A stretch of 64,000 nt of DNA from Liquorilactobacillus ghanensis DSM 18630 (GTDB lineage Bacteria > Bacillota > Bacilli > Lactobacillales > Lactobacillaceae), in assembly GCF_001435235.1 (NCBI RefSeq), contig NZ_AZGB01000009.1, forward strand, positions 103,728-167,727, given 5' to 3'. Under the pieces are notes generated by a model. The model made no database searches. It had not been told where the DNA came from and saw only the letters and a list, made by a program, of their open reading frames with translations. Both the position numbers and the translations under genes were made by a program. Each line of letters starts with the position of its first letter. The stretch's first letter is position 1. Shown piece by piece: positions 1 to 8,670 of this stretch.

Positions 1-186
1 AGCTTTACCAAAAGTCGGAATAAAAATATCCGCACCCGCTTCAGCCAGTGCAACTGCATAACCTTGCCCTAAGCCGGTGTTGCCGCCGGTAATGACCGCA
101 ACTTTGCCTTTCAGGCTAAAAAAATCCATTTTAAACTTATCTAACGCTGCTTCATTGGCTTTAATTTCTTCAATTGATTGTTTCAT
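1..186 (-). CDS. kduD: KduD-like short-chain dehydrogenase (partial, N-terminal 62 residues)
   Basis: Only the N-terminal 62 codons are in the window; the gene runs off the left edge. The ATG has a strong GAGGAG ribosome site 8 bases upstream. The translation carries the NAD(P)-binding Rossmann motif TGGNTGLG followed by GYAVALAEAGADIF, the pattern typical of 2-dehydro-3-deoxy-D-gluconate 5-dehydrogenase (KduD) and related gluconate dehydrogenases. A roughly 25-residue extension precedes the usual start of the fold. KduD handles unsaturated-uronate products downstream of pectin lyases, which fits the rhamnogalacturonan genes that precede it on the same strand. The exact substrate cannot be fixed from this fragment. 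Confidence 0.75.
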   Translation of the reverse strand, partial: MKQSIEEIKANEAALDKFKMDFFSLKGKVAVITGGNTGLGQGYAVALAEAGADIFIPTFGKA

Positions 187-202
187 TTATTCTGCTCCTC
201 AA

Positions 203-2056
203 TTATTTTATTTGTTGTTTTGAACTATAATACGTATTTCCTTTGCAATCTTGACCAGTTATTAAAACATCCCATGCCTTCTCTTTATTGATGGAATAAC
301 TATGCAGTTCCGCAACCTCTTTTTGGGGAATTTCATCAATAACCAACTGTTGACCAATTGCTGAATCAATTAAAATCACTTTATATTTTTGAACTGCCGG
401 ATTTTCTGTGAATCGAATATTAAAACTGATTTTGTCACTAATAGTAGTTTTGTCTACCTCGTAAATATTCAAACCCAAAATACTATTTTGTTTATCATTC
501 TTCCATTTGAATGGATAATATAACGAAACTGTATTACTTTCCGAAGTCGTGATATCATTGTGTGCAGCCACTTCATAAATAACTAATTTATGATATTGAT
601 TGTTTTGTGGAAAATCCAAATAAATATTTTTAGTACTTAATACTTGGCTAATGATCTTATTGTCCTGATCTTTTTTGGTAATTACGTAGTAGTCTGCCCC
701 AGGTACTAATTGCCATGACAGCCGCACATATTTTCCATCAGCAATATCTTTATCAACTACTGTTGCCAACAACTGCTCTGGCTGTTGTAATTGTTTAAAA
801 ATCGGTTTAGCATAATATGGAAGTTCAGGACATAATTCATGCAAATCTTTAGCCACAATTTCAGCTAAGTGTAAGGCTCCATTTTTTCTAAAATGTGTTG
901 CATCATCAATCCCTTCAGCATAATTCTCGTATTGACCATATGGAAGTTTCATGTACAAAGAGCGCCCGTTAAATCTTCCCAATTTATTTAGTAACTGATT
1001 ACTTTTCAAGCCCAAATCAATGCAACGCAAATGATTTTCTTTTGCATACTGCAGAAGTTTTTGTCTGTACGCATCAAAACTAATTGCTGCTTCCGTTTCT
1101 GTTTTAAAACTATACCGCTGTGGTGGAGTAATTAAGACTGGAATAGCTCCTCTGTCCAAGGCACTCTCAACATATTGCTTAATATAGGCAATGAATTTTT
1201 CAGCAGCAACATAACGTAACGGTCGTATCGAAGTTGCATCGTTATCTCCCCATTGAATTAACAAATAATCTTTAGGTCGCAAAGTCTTATTAATCTGCCT
1301 GAGTTTATTTTCAAGAATAAACGATTTTGAACTGCGACCGCCAATTGACTTATTATTAATAACCAAATCACCAGAGCTGTAAACTCTTGAATACTCATAA
1401 GAACTGTTTTTATCTGGCGTTATAACTGCATCACGGTGCGGAAAAAGATAATAGTACAGTAGCTCACCCCAGCCAGCCTGTGGAAATTGCTTTTCACCAT
1501 ACGTTTGGGCGGTAGAGTCAGATGCAATATAAATATGCGGCACTGTTGCTTCAGCCAATTCATTTTTAAAAAGATCCATTGCTAAAAGCTCTATTGATCC
1601 ACCCGCTTCAATATCAGCTGCATTAATAAATGTTAATGTCATTTTGTGTTGTGACAAATAAACATCTTGAACTAGCTGTTTTGTTTCATGCCCCTGCATA
1701 GTAAAAGTGCATTCATCCAAATCGTTTATTACCAATGTCAGCTTAATTTTTTGTTTGCTTGGATTATATAAAGTAACTTTTAACGAATAATTAACAGCTT
1801 GAGTCGAGACTTGTAAAAAATCTCCTTGTAAATATCTAAATTTTCCGACTGTCAATTCATCACCATTTAAAGCTCCAGACTCTTCTTCAAATCCTGAAAA
1901 TGTGAACTTAACTAGGCTATCTGGCTGGCTTCTTTTTCTTATTGTAGGTGTACGTGGTTGATACACCCCTTTTACCCAACCAGCTGATTTTTTAGAATAA
2001 GACCTAGTAAAGAATAAATCAGCGTATGGTTTTTCCTCAAAATTAAAATTAGTCAT
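203..2056 (-). CDS. rhamnogalacturonan acetylesterase-like SGNH hydrolase, three-part protein
   Basis: 617 residues, no signal peptide, so probably cytoplasmic. An N-terminal beta-rich region (about 1-172) precedes an SGNH hydrolase core of the rhamnogalacturonan acetylesterase type (CE12): block I ASDSTAQ with the nucleophile Ser181, block II SIGGRS near residue 240, block III WGDND with Asn272, and block V DATH with Asp385 and His388. A C-terminal fibronectin-like portion (about 420-617) follows. It would remove acetyl groups from rhamnogalacturonan oligosaccharides so the neighbouring PL4 lyases can cut them. It sits between the GPH transporter gene and kduD in the same orientation. The fold and catalytic residues are seen; the substrate rests on context and the family. 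Confidence 0.8.
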   Translation of the reverse strand: MTNFNFEEKPYADLFFTRSYSKKSAGWVKGVYQPRTPTIRKRSQPDSLVKFTFSGFEEESGALNGDELTVGKFRYLQGDFLQVSTQAVNYSLKVTLYNPSKQKIKLTLVINDLDECTFTMQGHETKQLVQDVYLSQHKMTLTFINAADIEAGGSIELLAMDLFKNELAEATVPHIYIASDSTAQTYGEKQFPQAGWGELLYYYLFPHRDAVITPDKNSSYEYSRVYSSGDLVINNKSIGGRSSKSFILENKLRQINKTLRPKDYLLIQWGDNDATSIRPLRYVAAEKFIAYIKQYVESALDRGAIPVLITPPQRYSFKTETEAAISFDAYRQKLLQYAKENHLRCIDLGLKSNQLLNKLGRFNGRSLYMKLPYGQYENYAEGIDDATHFRKNGALHLAEIVAKDLHELCPELPYYAKPIFKQLQQPEQLLATVVDKDIADGKYVRLSWQLVPGADYYVITKKDQDNKIISQVLSTKNIYLDFPQNNQYHKLVIYEVAAHNDITTSESNTVSLYYPFKWKNDKQNSILGLNIYEVDKTTISDKISFNIRFTENPAVQKYKVILIDSAIGQQLVIDEIPQKEVAELHSYSINKEKAWDVLITGQDCKGNTYYSSKQQIK

Positions 2057-2122
2057 CTATCTCAAATCTCCTTATATTGGTACGTAATTTACTGCTTTAA
2101 CAAATTTTTGCTTAAATAGATT

Positions 2123-3664
2123 TTACTTATCTTTACCTTTTCTATTGGCAATATCTACCATATTGTTATTTCCCCAACAATCTTCATATTTAAATCCTGT
2201 TAATTCTTCTACAACCTGACGAGCTTCCGGCGTAACGTCTTTCATACTGCCGCCAGCTCTTAAACGTTCAACTTCCGTCATCAATATCTTATGATTTTGA
2301 ACTGTTAACTTGAAGAAATGAGAAATAATAATCCCAAATATGCAAAGTACGATTGGAACACATGTATATAAAATCAACAACCATTTTACTGTTTCCGGAT
2401 TTTGTGATGATGATTTTTCTACAAAACCTGTCGCCGTTAAAACGGCCCCAATGATAATTGTTTCAAGTGCAGTAAAAATCGTATCCAGTGTGTTTTGCAC
2501 TCCAGAGTATTGACCTTCCCGCCGTTTAGCGGTTACCATTTCATCAACATCAGGGATAAAGGTGAAAATGAATTGCGTCGAATTAACTACCCCGGTAATA
2601 CCAAAGTTCATAGCGATGATCATAATGGTAAACCACATTGCCAAATGCGGCGGGCGTGTAATCGCTAGAATGAAGACGATAGCAAATACAACAATCGATG
2701 AGTAAGCACCCAACCGATAAGATTTCGGACCATTGGTTTTAGCTGTATACCAGATATAAAAACTTAGGAACATCAAACCAAAAACAAAACCTAATCCAGT
2801 CGAAGTCGTTACCGTTGCCGGACTTAATAAAAGTACAAAAATAATAAAATACGTATTGATCGTTCCACGCAATGATCTAAACATCTGTTCACATACGTAC
2901 ATGCCAAGGTATAAAACAAATGATCTCAGACGCATTGCCGACAGAAAATTCCAAAAAATACTTACTAAATCTTTGCCAATAGACGGTTTTTCAGTTTTTT
3001 CTTTCAAGATGGTTGATTCATCAATCGGTCGTTCATAAACTGATCGATAAAAAATCACTAAACAGATAAAGGCAATTACATCATAAATCAGTGCTGCAAT
3101 CACAAATGTCCGCGCTGTGTTTTGGCCCAAAGCTTTGAATAGGAAAGTGGTAAAAACTGCAAAAAAGACTCCTGCAATTGCACCACCAACTTGATTGGAA
3201 CCAGCTAATTGTGCCCGTTCTTGTGAATTTTCGGTCATTTCTGATAAAAATGTTAATTGAACTGTGGTCAACATTGGGGTCATCAATTGTGGTATCAAGA
3301 ACAATACAAAATATGTTCCAATTGGCAGACCTGGAATCCACATCAGCATAAAGAAGATTAATTTCAATGGAATTCCAATCAACATTACTGCTTTTCTTCT
3401 GCCAAATCGCTTACCAAATTTTGTTTGATACAAATGATCAGAAATATATCCATATATCGGCGTTAATACTGCACCAGCAACTTTACCAATCGTCGTTAAC
3501 AACGTAACATTTAAAATAGTCATTCCTATAAAAGTCGTAAAATAATACATCTGCCAGCCGGTAATCATTAGATCCGTAATCATAGAAACTTGATATGCTC
3601 CAAATCCAATTTTAGTTTTTAATGGTACTTTTTTATTTATTACCGAAGAAATTTTATTATCCAT
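2123..3664 (-). CDS. GPH-family (MelB-like) glycoside/uronide:cation symporter
   Basis: 513 residues with about 12 hydrophobic segments, in the glycoside-pentoside-hexuronide:cation symporter group of the major facilitator superfamily. The segment KFGKRFGRRK near residue 85 matches the conserved charged loop between helices 2 and 3. The cytoplasmic C-terminal tail after about 450 is hydrophilic. It lies between the two PL4 lyases and the acetylesterase, so the likely cargo is a rhamnogalacturonan-derived oligosaccharide taken up whole, since none of the neighbouring hydrolases has an export signal. The ATG follows an AAGGAAGG-type ribosome site. The substrate is inferred only. Confidence 0.85.
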   Translation of the reverse strand: MDNKISSVINKKVPLKTKIGFGAYQVSMITDLMITGWQMYYFTTFIGMTILNVTLLTTIGKVAGAVLTPIYGYISDHLYQTKFGKRFGRRKAVMLIGIPLKLIFFMLMWIPGLPIGTYFVLFLIPQLMTPMLTTVQLTFLSEMTENSQERAQLAGSNQVGGAIAGVFFAVFTTFLFKALGQNTARTFVIAALIYDVIAFICLVIFYRSVYERPIDESTILKEKTEKPSIGKDLVSIFWNFLSAMRLRSFVLYLGMYVCEQMFRSLRGTINTYFIIFVLLLSPATVTTSTGLGFVFGLMFLSFYIWYTAKTNGPKSYRLGAYSSIVVFAIVFILAITRPPHLAMWFTIMIIAMNFGITGVVNSTQFIFTFIPDVDEMVTAKRREGQYSGVQNTLDTIFTALETIIIGAVLTATGFVEKSSSQNPETVKWLLILYTCVPIVLCIFGIIISHFFKLTVQNHKILMTEVERLRAGGSMKDVTPEARQVVEELTGFKYEDCWGNNNMVDIANRKGKDK

Positions 3665-3683
3665 TTTATTTTTTCCTTCCTAA

Positions 3684-5387
3684 TCAATCAGCCTCTGTCA
3701 GCAGTAAAGTATCATAGAGTAGATAACCATTAGTTGAAATTCTTATTGTATTTTCACTATTGGGCTTCAGACTATCTCTTGCTATTTTTACCTTCATTAG
3801 CCCATAAGAACCGCTTCGCAGTGCTGATCTATAGGCTGCTTTATCATTAACAAAACTCTTTACTTGTGCCTCGCGATCATTAACAGCTACTCTAACTGTT
3901 ATTCCTTTTTTATCTTGCATATCTTTTTGGGTTTCCCCAGCAAAAGCAAGTATCAGTTCATAATCTTTGCTAGATTTTTCACTAAATTGACCTGAGAAAG
4001 TTATTTTCCAAACTCCATGATCATTTTGCAGATAATACCAATCGTTATCAGCCGCCCCAATTTCAAAATCGTAATTAGCTGGAACACTATCTTGCCAAAT
4101 ATAATTTCTTAATTGATCGCTGAACTTAAATCCCGCAGTTGTATGTGTACTTTCACCAATCTGCCAAATTGTCTTTGTCTCTTTAATGCGCCAATTCAAT
4201 GTACCCCAATCTTGAATCGACTCACCGGTAACTTGTTTATCCGCCAGTTTATAAGTTCCAACAATCTTCCCACCGATGGAATACACATAGACAACATAAT
4301 TACCTGGACGAACTTTTTCTAACACAAAATCTCCCTGTTTATTAGTTACCGCATCAAATGAATATCCATCCTGAACTTTCAGAAAATCATTATTTGAACA
4401 TGCTTGACTGAGAACCAGCTGCAGCTGGTCTTTAGGAAGCTGCTGATTAATCTTTATTTTTCCTTTAATCGTTACTGCTTCGTTAAAATATCCTGTTTCA
4501 TTCACCCATTGATAAGGCCAGTTTGCTTGTTCTTTTTTTGCACGAATTTGAGCATCTTTAATTTTATTTTTTCCTTCATTTAGATAAAGGCACCACGGAC
4601 CATAAACTTTAGACCAGCCTACTGGTATTTTGAATTGATCTTTTCCCAAATGAGAACTTGCCATATAATTTAGAATTAAACCATCGTAGTGCAATAACAA
4701 ATCCTGATTTAATGGCCCACCATCATAATAAGAACGATTTGCCGGAATAAACCAAAATCCATATTCGTGACCAAATTGCCCCCAAAAATCATTTTCTTTA
4801 AAATAACCTGCGTAATCATATTTGGAATAGATCTTACTGTTTGAATATAAGCTGCCATCATCAAGCTCATAAGTTTCATCTTGAATTCGGCTGCCTGAAA
4901 TCATATGTGCTGAAGTTGGTTGGTACCCGATCCGTTCATGATTTTTTCCTAAATAAAATAAATCATGATTTAAGCGATACACTGTCCGAAATTCATCAAC
5001 TTTTATCATTGATTGTGTATTATTCCAAGCTTTGACATATGAATAAATAGCGTCATCTTTGGCCGGTAAAATAAAGTGATATGCAACTCCCAACTGACTA
5101 ACATCGTCAATATAAGCAACATGTATTCTGTCGGTACTGTCTTCTATAACTACTAATTTATTAGGTTTGATATTAACGGTTTTACCTTTAACATGATAAT
5201 CACAGTAAAAAGTATGCTGCGCATCAGGATCAGCTTTTTCACCCTTTAAATTCTCCAATAATTCTTGTCCATGAAATATTAATGAATCTGCTTTTCCTTC
5301 TGCATTTAAAACAAGTTGAATATTTGCATTAGACATTCTGACTCGTCCATCATTGACACTCAGCTTTAAATCACTCATTCTCCTCAC
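3684..5387 (-). CDS. rhamnogalacturonan lyase, polysaccharide lyase family 4 (copy 2)
   Basis: 567 residues with the three-part PL4 layout: an N-terminal beta-sandwich catalytic domain (about 1-290), a short fibronectin III-like domain with the NKQGDFVLEKVRPGNY segment near residues 345-365, and a C-terminal jelly-roll carbohydrate-binding-like domain from about 405 (WQIGESTHTTAGFKF). PL4 enzymes cut the Rha-GalA backbone of rhamnogalacturonan I by beta-elimination. No signal peptide is visible, so it probably acts on imported oligosaccharides. It overlaps the end of the upstream paralogue by 17 bases, which suggests translational coupling. It may start one codon pair later (MSDLKL). The family is clear; the precise chain-length preference is not known. 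Confidence 0.85.
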   Translation of the reverse strand: MRRMSDLKLSVNDGRVRMSNANIQLVLNAEGKADSLIFHGQELLENLKGEKADPDAQHTFYCDYHVKGKTVNIKPNKLVVIEDSTDRIHVAYIDDVSQLGVAYHFILPAKDDAIYSYVKAWNNTQSMIKVDEFRTVYRLNHDLFYLGKNHERIGYQPTSAHMISGSRIQDETYELDDGSLYSNSKIYSKYDYAGYFKENDFWGQFGHEYGFWFIPANRSYYDGGPLNQDLLLHYDGLILNYMASSHLGKDQFKIPVGWSKVYGPWCLYLNEGKNKIKDAQIRAKKEQANWPYQWVNETGYFNEAVTIKGKIKINQQLPKDQLQLVLSQACSNNDFLKVQDGYSFDAVTNKQGDFVLEKVRPGNYVVYVYSIGGKIVGTYKLADKQVTGESIQDWGTLNWRIKETKTIWQIGESTHTTAGFKFSDQLRNYIWQDSVPANYDFEIGAADNDWYYLQNDHGVWKITFSGQFSEKSSKDYELILAFAGETQKDMQDKKGITVRVAVNDREAQVKSFVNDKAAYRSALRSGSYGLMKVKIARDSLKPNSENTIRISTNGYLLYDTLLLTEAD

Positions 5388-7086
5388 TACCTCTCGTAGT
5401 TAATAAAATCGTGTCATACATAATCGATCCATTTACCACTCTCATTGAGAGTACATTTTCATCCGCCACCAGCAACTTACTGTTTAGTTTGATTTCCCAA
5501 ACATGATAGTTGCCATTTTTTAAAGCATTACGATAAATAGATCCATCATCTAAAAATTGTTTTCGTCCAATAGGAACTCCATTCAAACTCACTTCCAACC
5601 ATGGATCACCCCTTCCGCGGTCATTTTCATTTTGGGCTGCCTTTTTGCTTGCTCCAGCCAAAGCAATTTTTAAAATCAATTTCTTTTCAAAATTAGGAAA
5701 ATATCTAAAATTAATATTCCACCTGCCTTTGTCAGTTTGCAGACAATACCAATCCTCCTTTTCTTGACTAACCCCCACTTCAAATGTCAGATTAGCTGGC
5801 ACTAAAGAACGCCAAATCGTATTTCTTAACTGATCATGAAATTTGAACGGATAGGTTGTATGGCTGGCTGTACCAAGTTGCCAAATAATTTTTTCATTGG
5901 GTACTTGCCACACTAATTGGCCTAGGTTAGTGTTTTCTTTTGAAACTTCAATTTGTTTTTGGAACACATCTGTAATATGCCCTTCAGTTGTATACGCTTC
6001 CATTTTGTAAGAACCTAAGCGAACATTTTCCAATTCAAAGTTTCCTTGTTCATCAGTTTCACCATAATAAATGTAGCCACTGCTTGCTTTTTCAAAAGAA
6101 CCCGCTCCCTGACTTAAAACGATTTTTAACCTTATCTGCTCCCGTGAAGAAATTTTTAGCTGACCAGCAACTCGACCACGTTTTTTAGGATATAGTTTTT
6201 CATTTACCCATTTATACGGCCACTTTTGTTGCTCAGCCTGAGCTGTCTGGGCTGCATCAGCTATTTTGTCTGGCGTGTCATTTATATATATGCACCAAGG
6301 GCCGTACATCTTTTGCCAGCCTGGTTCAAGCATAAAATCTCCCGTTCCAAAGTGGGCTCCCTGCATATAATTCAATAAAATACCGTCATAATGCACCATT
6401 AATTCTTGTTTTAAGGGACCTGATGGATAATAATCTGTACTAACTGGAACAAACCAAAAACCATATTTTTCTCCAAAAAAACCCCAAAAAGCATTATCAG
6501 CAAAATAATCGGCATAATCATATTTAGAATAGATTTTACTGGTAGAATAAAGTTCACCATCTTTAACTAGATATGTTTCATCTTGTAATTTAGTAAATTG
6601 ATTTGTATAATTGCTCGTCGGCTGAAATCCTGTTCGTGACGCTGTATAACTTTTGGGAAAAAGCGTTTTGTTTAGTCGATAAACTGTTCGCAACTCATTA
6701 ATTGCAAATTTCCTATCAGTGTTATTTTTAGCAATAACATATGAGTAAAGACGGCTATCCTCGGAATTCATGAGCAAATGATACTCTAACCCTAATTCGC
6801 TTTTATCATCGATAAAGACAATATGTTTGATAGCTTCAGTGTCTTCTAACACTTTCACTTCATTAAAACTGGGTGAATACTGTTTCAAGTCTTGATGATA
6901 GTCTAAGTAAAATGAATGATGTCGATCAGCATCAATCACATTTCCATTTAAATCATCAATCAGTGAACATCCCCGATATAATAATCTTTTAGCTTTACCA
7001 TCATTTCCCATTGTCAATTCAATTTTTTTATTCTTCATAGTAATGCTATTTTCATGTCTCAAAAGCTGCATTTCGTTTTCCTCCAT
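5371..7086 (-). CDS. rhamnogalacturonan lyase, polysaccharide lyase family 4 (copy 1)
   Basis: 571 residues, a clear paralogue of the next gene: shared blocks include DADRHHSFYLDYH against DAQHTFYCDYH, IYSKYDYADYF against IYSKYDYAGYF, and YGPWCIYIND against YGPWCLYLNE. The same catalytic beta-sandwich, fibronectin-like and C-terminal binding domains follow in order. There is no signal peptide. The start at MEENEM comes 6 bases after the upstream SGNH esterase gene. Keeping two diverged copies side by side suggests different cleavage preferences (for example internal versus end-acting, or acetylated versus free substrate), but the sequence does not show which. Confidence 0.85.
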   Translation of the reverse strand: MEENEMQLLRHENSITMKNKKIELTMGNDGKAKRLLYRGCSLIDDLNGNVIDADRHHSFYLDYHQDLKQYSPSFNEVKVLEDTEAIKHIVFIDDKSELGLEYHLLMNSEDSRLYSYVIAKNNTDRKFAINELRTVYRLNKTLFPKSYTASRTGFQPTSNYTNQFTKLQDETYLVKDGELYSTSKIYSKYDYADYFADNAFWGFFGEKYGFWFVPVSTDYYPSGPLKQELMVHYDGILLNYMQGAHFGTGDFMLEPGWQKMYGPWCIYINDTPDKIADAAQTAQAEQQKWPYKWVNEKLYPKKRGRVAGQLKISSREQIRLKIVLSQGAGSFEKASSGYIYYGETDEQGNFELENVRLGSYKMEAYTTEGHITDVFQKQIEVSKENTNLGQLVWQVPNEKIIWQLGTASHTTYPFKFHDQLRNTIWRSLVPANLTFEVGVSQEKEDWYCLQTDKGRWNINFRYFPNFEKKLILKIALAGASKKAAQNENDRGRGDPWLEVSLNGVPIGRKQFLDDGSIYRNALKNGNYHVWEIKLNSKLLVADENVLSMRVVNGSIMYDTILLTTRGSEENE

Positions 7087-7091
7087 TCTTA

Positions 7092-8345
7092 TTAAGAATC
7101 TGCGACTAACTGGTATAAAACACGAGATACTTCCGGAACATAGTACTTTTCAATCGCCAAAAAATTGGGATGTGTTCCTGACGGTGTCTTATCATTGCTT
7201 ATAGTTGTCTTCATCGTGCCAGGTAAATTATCAATACCTAACTTGTCAAAGGTGTACTTTTTCCTCATTTGATCAGCAACTGTGTTTAATTTTGAATCAG
7301 CAAACATATCAATTATCGTAATGTTCCACTTTTTACCAGCTGCTATTTGCAGCTGGTGTAATTTTTCTTGAACTGCACCATTTCTGGAACATAGTCTGGG
7401 TACCGCTACAAAAACAATTTTTGCTTTAGGCCATTTTTGTTTCATTGTTTGAATAATTTTTTCAAAATTTCCTGCGTAACTTTCCAAATCATATGTGTTT
7501 ACCTTGGAATCTTTTAAAATACTGCCAAAATATTGCTCATTACGTTTGAAAGCATCATTTGTCCCCCCATCAAAAATAATAAAATCAGGTTCTTGATCTG
7601 GAGCCTCAAATATTTGTTGCAAAATATTCAATTTCCCCGGTAAAATACTACCGCCATTCACCGCATATTTACGTAATTTCATTCCTTCCTGCTGGGCTAA
7701 AAAGTCAACAAAGCCCTTTTTTGAATATAAATGACCACAAATAATGCTATCTCCAAAAGCATAGATTCTTTTCCCAACTAAACTGTCATTAATTGAATAA
7801 TCAACCTTCTTAAAATGTATATCGTATATATTGTGACTAATCGGCACCTCTGTTCGCGAGTAATTAACTGCAACTATTTGTGCTAAATTTGTTCCATTGA
7901 CCGACAATTGCCATCTCTCAAATATTTTTCTGCCTTCGCTTGTAAAAACCTCAAACTCCAAGCCGTTATTTCGCTTTGAGAAGTCAATCATTAAATGTAC
8001 CTGACAGATATAATTTTCCGTTTTCGAACTAATAATATCTTCCCAATGCGGTTCAAATTTTCCACCAATGACTGTAGAATCACTACTTAATCCCTTAACA
8101 GAATAAACAAGCTTGCTATCATTTAAAATTGCAATTGCAAAAATTAATCTATTATAAAGATCGCGAAATTCAAGTGCTATTTTCAAACTATCATCGGTAT
8201 ACGTCTCGTCTGTGTAGACATGCCATTTAAAAGCTAAATCAATTTTATTTTGCTTACCTAGCAGGTATGATAAATTATTCACAAAAGCTGACATACTATT
8301 CGCCACAATTGGAATACTTTTATTCTCTTCACTCTTAGCTTGCAT
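7092..8345 (-). CDS. SGNH/GDSL-family esterase, first gene of the rhamnogalacturonan operon
   Basis: 417 residues with a beta-rich N-terminal domain (about 1-185) and a C-terminal SGNH hydrolase domain: AFGDS with Ser200, VNGGS near 230, DGGTND with Asn263, and SGTHPN with His392. The usual Asp of the DxxH motif is replaced by Ser389, so the catalytic triad is either altered or completed elsewhere. No export signal. It is the promoter-proximal gene of the operon; the ATG has a GGGGGGAT ribosome site. The likely role is deacetylation or de-esterification of pectin oligosaccharides together with the second SGNH protein of the operon. The specific ester removed is unknown. Confidence 0.75.
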   Translation of the reverse strand: MQAKSEENKSIPIVANSMSAFVNNLSYLLGKQNKIDLAFKWHVYTDETYTDDSLKIALEFRDLYNRLIFAIAILNDSKLVYSVKGLSSDSTVIGGKFEPHWEDIISSKTENYICQVHLMIDFSKRNNGLEFEVFTSEGRKIFERWQLSVNGTNLAQIVAVNYSRTEVPISHNIYDIHFKKVDYSINDSLVGKRIYAFGDSIICGHLYSKKGFVDFLAQQEGMKLRKYAVNGGSILPGKLNILQQIFEAPDQEPDFIIFDGGTNDAFKRNEQYFGSILKDSKVNTYDLESYAGNFEKIIQTMKQKWPKAKIVFVAVPRLCSRNGAVQEKLHQLQIAAGKKWNITIIDMFADSKLNTVADQMRKKYTFDKLGIDNLPGTMKTTISNDKTPSGTHPNFLAIEKYYVPEVSRVLYQLVADS

Positions 8346-8420
8346 AGGATTATCCCCCCTTTTTTTTAAATTGTTTATTTACACTGCATACTTAACTTTA
8401 CGTATTTAATTTTATATTCT

Positions 8421-8436
8421 ATTGATAGCGCTTTCT
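8421..8436 (-). promoter_or_regulatory. cre-like operator upstream of the rhamnogalacturonan operon
   Basis: ATTGATAGCGCTTTCT matches the CcpA cre consensus WWTGWAARCGYTWNCW at 15 of 16 positions and is nearly palindromic. It lies 76-91 bases upstream of the first esterase gene, next to AT-rich sequence with possible -10 elements. Catabolite repression of a pectin-use operon would be expected. A pathway-specific LacI-family operator of similar shape cannot be excluded. Confidence 0.55.
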
Positions 8437-8562
8437 ATATCCTATATACAGTTGGTAGTATTTGATTTACAGAAACCGACTAAGTTCCTAAAGATTAAGC
8501 TCTACTTTGATGTTTTTAATTTTAGATGTTTATAGATTACTTTAATTAGATTTTCAGCATAC

Positions 8563-8598
8563 AAAAAAGACCACTAATCGTTTATAGGACAAGTGGCC
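8563..8598 (-). terminator. second, distal terminator after hicDH
   Basis: On the minus strand GGCCACT pairs with AGTGGTC (one G-U pair) around a 16-base loop and is followed by TTTTTT. It sits about 15 bases beyond a first hairpin, giving tandem terminators between the hicDH operon and the promoter region of the rhamnogalacturonan operon. Confidence 0.55.
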
Positions 8599-8613
8599 TA
8601 ATCAAATAATAGA

Positions 8614-8645
8614 CAAAAAAATACAGCCTGCCGATTGGCAAACTG
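8614..8645 (-). terminator. terminator of the bcaT-hicDH operon
   Basis: On the minus strand CAG..TGCC-GATT-GGCA..CTG folds into an interrupted stem followed by a run of seven T. It lies 25 bases after the hicDH stop codon. Confidence 0.6.
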
Positions 8646-8670
8646 CAATTTAAAACTCTGTTATTAAAAA

